Shown here piece by piece: positions 1 to 8,150 of a stretch of 59,833 bases of DNA (position 1 is the stretch's first letter; each line of letters begins with the position of its first letter). Made by a program: the position numbers and the translations under genes. The stretch is from IMG/VR virus record IMGVR_UViG_3300042691_051270, positions 1-59,833 of that record, one strand, 5' to 3'. The notes below the pieces were generated by a model. It was not told the origin of the DNA and made no database searches. It saw only the letters and a program-made list of their open reading frames with translations. Source of the stretch: a virus.

Positions 1-84
1 AGAGCTTGAAATATAGACACGACTTGGCGTTGTTACTAAAGTAAAATTCTCAACATCATTTTTTGTAACACGGATGACTGACAT
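1..84 (-). CDS. Partial CDS, N-terminus of an unidentified structural protein
   Basis: An ATG on the minus strand at 82-84 opens a frame of 28 codons with no stop before the window edge, beginning MSVIRVTKNDVENFTLVTTP. It lies 21 bases beyond the stop of the next gene, in the same direction as the structural block, so it is probably the next gene of that operon. No Shine-Dalgarno sequence is obvious. The fragment is too short to identify; a virion role is inferred only from position. Confidence 0.5.
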   Translation of the reverse strand, partial: MSVIRVTKNDVENFTLVTTPSRVYISSS

Positions 85-105
85 GGTTGTTCGCTAGAAT
101 TTATA

Positions 106-1401
106 TCAAAAATCCAGTCGAACTCTAAATGTAAGATCTCTTCCGGGATTTTTTTCAACAGGTCTGCTCAACTTAGCAACTGCTAAAAGGCCCCCTGCAT
201 TATCATAAAGACCGATCGTAGTAATGTAAGTAAAAGGCTCTTGAGTATCTTCAGGTACTGCAGGATCATAGATGGTTAGTCTACCTTGATAATCTCCTGA
301 TGTCTCAACGTAAGTTGGATTTGAGGAGTAGTTGAAATCATCCGGTAAAGCCCTGCAGAATATGAGCGAAGAGTTAATATTGGTTACATTCTGGAAGGTC
401 ATGGCTGTGAGCGCACCACTTCCAAATCTTGAATAACAAAAGTGGTCCACAATGTCATCTATGCTTCCAGACGTCAAGAGATCTGGGACGACCTTGGCTT
501 TCCTTGCAGTTTCTGTTCCTGTTCCACCAAGAGTAATTCTACCAAGAGGATGCATTGCAGAAATGGTCCCAGAGATAAACTGAGATCCTGAAACTATCTT
601 CTCGGCATCGAGAACAACCATACCAGAATCATAGTAGATTAAACCTACAGCATTTGACGTATTAGAAGCATTTACTAGATAGCCATATTGACCACCCACT
701 TCAAAGTATCTTGAGTCTGACGATCCGATATCTGTAAATATTGCAGACCCAGAGGTCGAAGTAACGTAAAGGTTTGGAACTCCGGCAGAATCAAGCGCAG
801 GTGGCTCATCATTGGGACCAGTTCTGCTGACGAAAGAAGCAGACTGATAGAATCTCATTGCAAAAGTCTCTCTCTTTATTTGGTCTCTTGCAAAGAGGCG
901 TTTAAATGCTATAAAAAGAGCTGCATCTATGTCAGTCGTTGTAGTCGTCGTAGTCAAAGAAGTGTCTACGGGCAGCTTGAACATGGATGTTCTACTTCCA
1001 AGAAGAGTCTGAGCAAACTGTCCGTAAATGTCAGTTTTTTCTCTCATCATCAGAGAGCTGCTTGGATAAAGATACTTTCCTGTAATGTCCTGTGCTGTCG
1101 AAGTCGATCCTGCAATTCCATCTGAATTGTTTGAACCATCACTTTTAACAGCATCGACAGGAGAAAGACCAAAAGTAATATCAAAGACTGGGTTTGCTGT
1201 CTGCAAAGTAAAGTCTTGGTCATAAACAGTCTGAAAAAGTGACGAAGTGACTCCTGGTCCTATCCCGCCAGTCACAAATACTTGATATTTTCTTCTTGAC
1301 ACAGAAGAGCTAATGTCTTCTTGCAAAACATCGATCAGCTGATTGAGAAAAGATCTTGTCGTCTTTTTATCGGAGGCTAAAATCTCTTTAGTTGTTGCCA
1401 T
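106..1401 (-). CDS. Phage structural protein, 431 aa, tail or fibre associated
   Basis: No enzyme motif is visible. The protein is rich in Ser, Thr, Gly and Asn and looks beta-rich, as virion proteins do. The C-terminus (TYITTIGLYDNAGGLLAVAK followed by PVEKNPGRDLTFRVRLDF) resembles the closing segment I associate with tail or baseplate proteins of large marine myophages. A run of seven threonines occurs near residue 150, encoded by mixed ACT/ACG/ACA codons. It sits 19 bases after the next upstream gene on the same strand and appears to be part of a structural operon. A role in the virion is inferred from composition and neighbours; the exact part is unknown. Confidence 0.6.
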   Translation of the reverse strand: MATTKEILASDKKTTRSFLNQLIDVLQEDISSSVSRRKYQVFVTGGIGPGVTSSLFQTVYDQDFTLQTANPVFDITFGLSPVDAVKSDGSNNSDGIAGSTSTAQDITGKYLYPSSSLMMREKTDIYGQFAQTLLGSRTSMFKLPVDTSLTTTTTTTDIDAALFIAFKRLFARDQIKRETFAMRFYQSASFVSRTGPNDEPPALDSAGVPNLYVTSTSGSAIFTDIGSSDSRYFEVGGQYGYLVNASNTSNAVGLIYYDSGMVVLDAEKIVSGSQFISGTISAMHPLGRITLGGTGTETARKAKVVPDLLTSGSIDDIVDHFCYSRFGSGALTAMTFQNVTNINSSLIFCRALPDDFNYSSNPTYVETSGDYQGRLTIYDPAVPEDTQEPFTYITTIGLYDNAGGLLAVAKLSRPVEKNPGRDLTFRVRLDF

Positions 1402-1420
1402 TTTGTTTTTAAATCCACGT

Positions 1421-2170
1421 TCAGATTAAAGATGCTCTGTAAGTGACAGGAATGTCCAGCGTACATCCGTGCCTTTCGCCTACAACGGTAATATAACTCG
1501 TTATTTGTCTAACTGAAGAATTTGTGGCAATTCTTTTTCCATAAACAGAAAGCGTAGTGTTGTCAATATTTCTTGCTTTTACATTAAAAGAAATAGAAGT
1601 TTGCGTACTTGAAGATGTCGTAAATGTGTACGTCGCAATCCTGTTGGGATCACCTGCATTTGCCAAATTCCTGGCTGTGTCTGGTTGTGTTAGATTTCCT
1701 CCAACGGGTGTATCTATGGTAAAGAATCTATCCGAGACTTTTATCTTATAGATAGTCTGTATCAATTCTGCAGGAACAGAAGCACCAGTGGAGTTGTTAA
1801 AATAGAGGTCAACTTTTACTGAAACTGAAGAATTTTGTGTTTTCTCTAGCGCGACCGTGGAATTTGTTTTTAAAACTGGGAGATAAATTGTAGAAATGGA
1901 GGTTCCATCATTCTCTCTTCCAATTAGTCTGTACTTGAGAGCAATTGAAGAATTTGTTAATGCCTCGAATATGGGCGTGTTTTTCTCTATCTTCTCTTTA
2001 CCGACAGTTCTTCCATACTTCTTTATAATTCTGTAATCTACTTCATCGTCTCCAAGGGAGTAATGAGTTACATTAAAAGAACTATTCGCTGTCGCAAGTC
2101 TTTGACGACCGTAATCAGTTAAAACTGCGTCCAGTATTATGTTGTTTGTGCTATGATCAAGATATCCCAT
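1421..2170 (-). CDS. Structural protein with N-terminal ILDAVLT-GR module, 249 aa
   Basis: The first 50 residues carry the pattern IILDAVLTDYGRQRLA, then FNVTHYSLGDDEVDY. A diverged version opens the 479-aa protein at 10832-12271 (IIDAILTSEGRRQMA, then FEVSYATFTDSGVSY), so the two share an N-terminal module. The rest is Ser/Thr/Asn-rich with alternating hydrophobic stretches suggesting beta-sandwich domains, ending ITVVGERHGCTLDIPVTYRA. A GAGGG Shine-Dalgarno lies just before the ATG. I infer a virion or assembly role from the neighbours. No specific function is recognised. Confidence 0.6.
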   Translation of the reverse strand: MGYLDHSTNNIILDAVLTDYGRQRLATANSSFNVTHYSLGDDEVDYRIIKKYGRTVGKEKIEKNTPIFEALTNSSIALKYRLIGRENDGTSISTIYLPVLKTNSTVALEKTQNSSVSVKVDLYFNNSTGASVPAELIQTIYKIKVSDRFFTIDTPVGGNLTQPDTARNLANAGDPNRIATYTFTTSSSTQTSISFNVKARNIDNTTLSVYGKRIATNSSVRQITSYITVVGERHGCTLDIPVTYRASLI

Positions 2171-2251
2171 ACGCCCTCAGGTTTGGTCTTCTAATGCTGT
2201 AATTATTCAAAGTTCTTTTTTTTAGCTTGAATTAGTTGTTTCTAGCAATCA

Positions 2252-4189
2252 CTAAGACTCAGTAAGTCTTCCCGGATCTTTTACATTGATTTTTATAGTT
2301 TGAATCTTTTGATTGTCAAGATTGATAAACTGAAGAAGATAATAAGAATTCTGATTGTCAATTTGAGATTCTACTATCTTATAAGTAATATTTCTTTCAT
2401 CCTTGACTTTAAGGTATTCGGGAGCAAAGTAAACATTAAGCTTCTTTGTAGAATCTCCCGATATGTTAATTACGTCTTTGAATGCGTCAGACCTGAGATT
2501 CATATTGGGATACTGTCGAGGCGAACCAGCATCACAGATAACACTAGTTACTAGCTTATTTTTATATGGATCAAAAGTTACTCTATGCTGAGAAGAGTAA
2601 TTAGATATCATTCCATGGGCATCTATGCTACAAATTGCATAGATGTAATCAGAAGAAATGTAGAATTCTGGGTCCACGGTAAAATCTTCATCAACGTGCA
2701 TATAGACCGGATTTTCAGAGATTTTTACAAGTCTCTTATAGTCTGACGGAACTCTTTCAAGATTGTTGGAATCAACAATTTCTCCTGTAAGATATCGAAA
2801 AACCCCTTCTCCGATATCCGTATTATCAAATCCATATTGAGCAATTAATTCAAATGGCTCTCTAATGGTTTTTCTCCTAAATACTTGAAATTGTTTAATA
2901 TCTTTCTGAGGATTGACTGGTGTGTCCCAATGAATTTTTAAGTTTCTCTTGACATAATCAAATACAAATCTTATATCGTTAGGTTCTGGTGGAGGGTTGT
3001 ACTCATAACACTCCACGGGAATTGATACAGGTCTCGAGCTTACATAAATTGTAGAAGAATTAACTGAAGATCCATCGTATGTGTATGTGAGCAACTTGAC
3101 ACTTGCTACTACTCTAACAGAATAAACGTAAGTTATTCCATAAACAACAGCAACGTCCTCAAAATTAGTTTTTTGTATATCTTCAATGTAATAAGTTTTA
3201 TCTTTTTGAAATCCGTCGTTAGTGATCTTGTATCTATCAATGATATATCCAAGAAGCTTTATAGGACTTGTCAATTTGGACTTCGCAGTGTCTGCATAAT
3301 CATTTTGAACAGGAACTAGGCTAAGACCTTCTCTATTCTTGAATCCGCTGAGAGATTCAGAATATGAGACACGCAATGTTTCGTAATTTGTTTGATTGTT
3401 TTTTACTGAAGAATTACTGAAGATATCAGGAATGACAGAGTTGTTAATTTTTACAGTTAGAGATACTGAATTTGTAATAGATCTGAGAAGATCGTCTTCA
3501 TCAACGGCTTTTTTTTGCTCATCATAAACTCTAAGACCTAGAGAGTTTTTTGGTAAATCAGCAAGTTTGGTATATGTTTCAGTTAGATCACCTAAAATTC
3601 TACTATAATTTGGATTGTTCTCTCTCTCAGACAAAGAAGCGTTCTCTATCTGAACTTTTGACATTTTGAATATACTCTCTTCAGTTCTTCTAGAGATTCT
3701 GCTGTAATTTTCTATGTCTGAAGCTCCCTGTTCTATCATGTCTATGTTAGAAAAGGTGTAGTTGACATAACTCGGGTTAAAGAAATTATCCTCTGATACA
3801 ATCTTATCAGAATTGTTCTCTATGGAGAGATCTGCGGAGCTGTTTTTTTCAAGATCTAATTTAGACTCTTCTAGATTAGAAGCTTTTGGAGAAGTCCATC
3901 TTAAAGAAACATACCTTGGAATCTTTTCAAGGCTATTTTTTTGATTATCAGAAAGTTCGTTGATTCTTTCATCTTTAGTGTAAAAATTGTAGATAAACTC
4001 TGACTTGTAATCAGTTATTTCAGGAACATTAACGTCATCGACTGATAAAGACGGGTCAGACATCTTGTTCTTAGAAAATTGATAAGACTTTCCAAGATCC
4101 TCTGCGGGTACCCTAATTTCTTCTCTAACAGTAAATTCTCTGTCAGAATCTATTGTTCTAATTTCACTCAACAGAGAAGGCTTAATCAT
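2252..4189 (-). CDS. Structural protein with fibronectin-III-like segment, 645 aa
   Basis: The first 250 residues are highly charged and Ser/Asn-rich with no recognised fold. From about residue 390 a proline-rich linker (ECYEYNPPPEPNDIRFVF) leads into a fibronectin-III-like segment with LKIHWDTP and FQVFRRKT strands, as in FN3 repeats of phage tail proteins. The ATG overlaps the stop of the 1316-aa gene upstream by four bases (ATGA), so the two are translationally coupled. It probably belongs to the tail or adhesion apparatus with the other FN3-containing protein at 8151-10835. FN3 is judged by eye and the virion role is inferred from context. Confidence 0.6.
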   Translation of the reverse strand: MIKPSLLSEIRTIDSDREFTVREEIRVPAEDLGKSYQFSKNKMSDPSLSVDDVNVPEITDYKSEFIYNFYTKDERINELSDNQKNSLEKIPRYVSLRWTSPKASNLEESKLDLEKNSSADLSIENNSDKIVSEDNFFNPSYVNYTFSNIDMIEQGASDIENYSRISRRTEESIFKMSKVQIENASLSERENNPNYSRILGDLTETYTKLADLPKNSLGLRVYDEQKKAVDEDDLLRSITNSVSLTVKINNSVIPDIFSNSSVKNNQTNYETLRVSYSESLSGFKNREGLSLVPVQNDYADTAKSKLTSPIKLLGYIIDRYKITNDGFQKDKTYYIEDIQKTNFEDVAVVYGITYVYSVRVVASVKLLTYTYDGSSVNSSTIYVSSRPVSIPVECYEYNPPPEPNDIRFVFDYVKRNLKIHWDTPVNPQKDIKQFQVFRRKTIREPFELIAQYGFDNTDIGEGVFRYLTGEIVDSNNLERVPSDYKRLVKISENPVYMHVDEDFTVDPEFYISSDYIYAICSIDAHGMISNYSSQHRVTFDPYKNKLVTSVICDAGSPRQYPNMNLRSDAFKDVINISGDSTKKLNVYFAPEYLKVKDERNITYKIVESQIDNQNSYYLLQFINLDNQKIQTIKINVKDPGRLTES

Positions 4190-7100
4190 TTTTCCTCATA
4201 TTCTTGGACGTAATCGTAAGGTTCTAGCGTTACAAAATATTCGTCAAGTGTAACATCTCCAGGAACTGTATCCCTATTCTTGTACGGAGATTCATCCTTT
4301 GAAGTTCCCATGTCTCCTCCGACAAGTATCCCTAAATTTTTTAGCGATTCTAGCGTAGTCTTGGATGAAACAGAAGTATCTACGTAAAAATCATCTGGGT
4401 CGAATACTACTGTAAAGACTCTGTCAAATTTTTTCAAACACGAAATTCTTCTTTTTACTTCAGAAGGATCTATAACAAGTGTCTCATTTGAAAAATACGA
4501 AAGAATCGTACTGTCCATTGGAATAACGTAAGATTTTGTATTTGCTGACGTAGAAGTAGAAGAATTGGATTTTTCAGGAGAGCTTATTGGTACAGTGAAC
4601 GTTTCTCCGCTTGTGGGATCTGTGAATCTACCTGCAACTTTTTGAGAAAAATCCTGTGTTGAAAGATTATTCTTTGCAAATCCCAGGTAAGTCTTGTACT
4701 GGCTTCCTTTTATGTCAACAGATTTGTCTATCCCTGAAAAATTAACGTATCTACTTTCGTCAAAGTGTATGTCTGTAAACCATCTAAGATATTCTTCTAA
4801 AAGAAAGCTGGTAGAATGGTTTGAGTATATCTCGAATTTTTCTTCTTCTTTTAAAATGTCTCCATAAACTGAGGCCGGAAATGCTTCGATGTAATTCTTT
4901 TTCAAACTAATATTTCCTTCAGGATCTATTAGTTTGCTTGGAATGTTGAGTAGATTAAAATCATCATCTACGAAGGAATCATAATTCCAGTTAGAAATAA
5001 TTCTCGTAGGGAATCTATTCATCTCAAAAAGATAAGTCTTTGGAAGATAGACTATATCCGGATGAAGTCTGTCGATCTTATAGATCTTAATTCTAATCAA
5101 TCCTTCTTTGATAGATTTCTCAGAAATTGTTGAAGTTCTTGCTATGGTTCTTATTTTTCTATTGAGACGAGGAGGAATTCCAATTGAAATGATCTTCTTG
5201 TTGTTTCCCTTTTCTTTTAAAAATTCAATCGATTTAAAGTAAGGAGAAAGCATAGTGTAAGAAACCATATCGGTCTCGTTGAGAGGTAAAAAATCAGAAA
5301 ATCCTCTTGGAAAGTCTGAGAAAGTTGGTAAAGATCTTAACTGACCTTCAAGATTACTTGTGCCTTTTATTCTGTCCTTTATTTCTGACATCAAGTATCT
5401 GGTCAGCCTTATTTGCTCTTCTGAGAACGTTAAGTTCATTAAAGAAGTCTTTTGACTTTCATTTAGATTTGTGTCTAAGTCATAGAGGCTTTTTAGAGTT
5501 GCAATATGAGATTCAAAGTTATTCTTTAAAAAAGAACTAAAAAGACCAAGAGAAATACCAAGGTCTAAGAGATATTTTCTAAAAATAGCAACGTGGTTAA
5601 TAACAGCTGTATTTTCTGAATTTACGAAGCCTACAGCGTCAGATATCTTCCGGGAGAATTTTGTTGACTTATAGCTTGGACCTATGTAATTTGCGTCAAA
5701 ACACTCATTGAGATTGCTCTTGGTAACTTTGTCAATTAAAAATCCAGTTTCAGAAATTGTTATTGATCCAAAAGATGAATTGTACTCATAAGAAGTTGAA
5801 TAAGTTCCTAAAAGATTTTCTGGTGTTTGAGAAGATACTATCCTTAAGACAAGGTCAAAGAAAGAAAATACATAAGCAAACTTTGATATTCCCGAGTAGG
5901 AAGTAAAATCTCCTGTATAGAGGCTGGTCGTTAAAACTTTCTTTAGCAATCCAATGATCTCGAACCAGATTCCTTTTCCAGGATCTATTTGAAAAACTCT
6001 GTAGTTAACTGACTGTACGTAAGTTATTAGGGCAGCTTTTTTCTCTCTTACTGCGGGTGTGTCGTTAATTTCAGCTTCATATGTTCTTATACCTGGAGAA
6101 CTGCCAGCAGCAAGTGGAAAAGTTCTCGCCTCTTTATTTGCTTGTGATATTTCTGATGCGTTTGAAGAAACAGCTATAGAGGCAAGATGCTCAGAAATTT
6201 TTGTTTTTAGTAAACTTATCAGACTATCATTGTTTATAGAAGTGTCTATTTGTTTTAAGGCAACATTAACTGTCCAAAGAAAAAGGAGAGACTTTAGTCT
6301 ATTTGAAGTCTTTTCAAAGTTTTTGGTTGGATATACAGCTGCCTTACAAATAAGGGATGCAAGTCTAATACCAACTGATTCATTTAACGTGAGACCGAAT
6401 CCAGAACTCATGTAAGTAGAATCTAAAGAATCAATTTCTTTCTGGGAAGAAATCTTAGTGCATTTTTTATAGGTTGAAGCAACTATAGAAAGCTTATCAA
6501 TGAGTTGATCAAGATTAAATTCTTGATTTTTCTTTACATACTTCTCGTTAAATCCGGCGGGATTAGAGATCTTTTCTATGTTATAGCCGAGAATATCAAC
6601 AATTGTTTTTGTTGTATCGTGTGCTTCTTTTGTCTTTCTGATAAGTTGATCAAGCCTCGAAGTATCAAATGATCTACCGTCAAGAGTCATTAAAGAACTA
6701 TCAATGTAATAGCTTGACCCGGGAGTTACACTGGTGCCTTCTATTACATTATTTTCAAACGTAAGTATGTTAAAAGTGCTTTCTCCCTGCGCAACATATT
6801 CTTGTGAAAATGAAGACAAAGAATTCTTATTTCCCGTAGGATTTTGAGAAAATTGTAAGACTGATCTTGGAAATCTGCCGACGATATAATCCCACACAGG
6901 AAAGTTGTCTCCTGATGGAGACAATCTATAATTGAATTTATACTCAATGCTAGAGTAATTTTCTGGTTTCAACAGATAGGAAGCGTAAGTTGATTCTTTT
7001 AAAACTGTGTTAGCTACTATGCTGATATCTCTTCCTGTATAAGAAAAAGAAGAAATGAATCCACTTATATTATTTGTAATACCTGAGTAGCTAGAAGAAT

Positions 7101-8136
7101 TAGAAATTGATAGATTTACAAACTGCTTGTTGTCAAAATCAGAAAAATTTCTAATATTATCTTCTAGTTTAGAAATATTGGTAATTTCGCTAGAGGTAGG
7201 CAAAGTCAAATAAGGATTTATCCATATCCTCTTAAGACCCTCAGGCTCTTTTTCAACGTCAGAAAGAACAAAAGGATCGCTATCTGAGCTTATATTCCTT
7301 CTATTAAATTTTATTGAAGTTAATTCTTGTGTGTGAGTTAAGAGTGATCTCTTTAGCTCAATCAATGACTGATTCCACAGCTTAGTTTCAGAAAATTTAA
7401 CTATATTGTCTGCGCTATAGCCAGATTTTTTTAACGTCTCATACAGGCTTCCCACAAAATTTGACTTGGTAAAAACAGGAACTGCATATGAGCTTACATC
7501 TAAAGACTCTAAAGATTTAGAAGTTACTCTAGACAGCTGATTAAGAAACGAGTCTTCTTCCAAAATATAGCTGCTTAGTTCTTGTTTATTTGATTTTATA
7601 AATGATCTAGTATCATTACTTTGAGAAAGAACAGTTATTGCAACTTTTGCATTTATGATTTTGGAATTCTCTTTTATGCCAAGAGCCTTTCCTTGTTCGC
7701 TCTTTGATCCTCCGGAAAATATGGGAGAAAATTCTGACATTAAGATAACAGAAGGCTCACTTTCATTTATTCCCGTGTATTGAGAAAAAATTTTCTGTTC
7801 CAGGTTAGTCTCTGAGACTTCAAGATCAGATGAATCTTGAAAAAGATTTGGAGACGTAATTGGTTTTTGAATTATAGGAGTTTTTATAGATACAGTAGGT
7901 ATTTTTTGAGATACTGCATCCTGAATGAATTCATTTGAAACGTTAAAATTACTAACTTCACCAGAAATTCCAAATGAAGACTTACTTGATAAAAGAGATG
8001 ATTGAATTCCTTGTATAGGAACTACTGGTACAGAGAAATTTGAAACTGCTGCAGAAATTCCAACTGGGGTTGAATGTAGTGTAACTTTGGGAATAGAAGA
8101 AGCAGTTCCACTAAAGATCTTTGAAGTTTTTATCAT
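4186..8136 (-). CDS. Very large structural protein of unknown function, 1316 aa
   Basis: This is the longest protein in the window. It shows no enzyme signature, signal peptide or clear transmembrane segment. It is rich in Ser, Asn, Lys and Ile; the first 200 residues look disordered and repetitive in character (many VPI, SSK and ISG stretches), and the middle and end are mixed helical and beta with many aromatic residues. Its stop overlaps the next gene's start by four bases. Length and position between FN3-like structural genes suggest a baseplate, fibre or tape-like virion component, but no homologue is recognised. Codon use is AT-rich with AGA arginine, like its neighbours. Confidence 0.55.
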   Translation of the reverse strand: MIKTSKIFSGTASSIPKVTLHSTPVGISAAVSNFSVPVVPIQGIQSSLLSSKSSFGISGEVSNFNVSNEFIQDAVSQKIPTVSIKTPIIQKPITSPNLFQDSSDLEVSETNLEQKIFSQYTGINESEPSVILMSEFSPIFSGGSKSEQGKALGIKENSKIINAKVAITVLSQSNDTRSFIKSNKQELSSYILEEDSFLNQLSRVTSKSLESLDVSSYAVPVFTKSNFVGSLYETLKKSGYSADNIVKFSETKLWNQSLIELKRSLLTHTQELTSIKFNRRNISSDSDPFVLSDVEKEPEGLKRIWINPYLTLPTSSEITNISKLEDNIRNFSDFDNKQFVNLSISNSSSYSGITNNISGFISSFSYTGRDISIVANTVLKESTYASYLLKPENYSSIEYKFNYRLSPSGDNFPVWDYIVGRFPRSVLQFSQNPTGNKNSLSSFSQEYVAQGESTFNILTFENNVIEGTSVTPGSSYYIDSSLMTLDGRSFDTSRLDQLIRKTKEAHDTTKTIVDILGYNIEKISNPAGFNEKYVKKNQEFNLDQLIDKLSIVASTYKKCTKISSQKEIDSLDSTYMSSGFGLTLNESVGIRLASLICKAAVYPTKNFEKTSNRLKSLLFLWTVNVALKQIDTSINNDSLISLLKTKISEHLASIAVSSNASEISQANKEARTFPLAAGSSPGIRTYEAEINDTPAVREKKAALITYVQSVNYRVFQIDPGKGIWFEIIGLLKKVLTTSLYTGDFTSYSGISKFAYVFSFFDLVLRIVSSQTPENLLGTYSTSYEYNSSFGSITISETGFLIDKVTKSNLNECFDANYIGPSYKSTKFSRKISDAVGFVNSENTAVINHVAIFRKYLLDLGISLGLFSSFLKNNFESHIATLKSLYDLDTNLNESQKTSLMNLTFSEEQIRLTRYLMSEIKDRIKGTSNLEGQLRSLPTFSDFPRGFSDFLPLNETDMVSYTMLSPYFKSIEFLKEKGNNKKIISIGIPPRLNRKIRTIARTSTISEKSIKEGLIRIKIYKIDRLHPDIVYLPKTYLFEMNRFPTRIISNWNYDSFVDDDFNLLNIPSKLIDPEGNISLKKNYIEAFPASVYGDILKEEEKFEIYSNHSTSFLLEEYLRWFTDIHFDESRYVNFSGIDKSVDIKGSQYKTYLGFAKNNLSTQDFSQKVAGRFTDPTSGETFTVPISSPEKSNSSTSTSANTKSYVIPMDSTILSYFSNETLVIDPSEVKRRISCLKKFDRVFTVVFDPDDFYVDTSVSSKTTLESLKNLGILVGGDMGTSKDESPYKNRDTVPGDVTLDEYFVTLEPYDYVQEYEEK

Positions 8137-8150
8137 TTTGCTTTATCCAT

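Noticed and set aside
940-965. Trinucleotide run coding for seven threonines in the 431-aa protein
   Set aside because: Codons are mixed rather than a pure repeat, so slippage or phase variation is unlikely.
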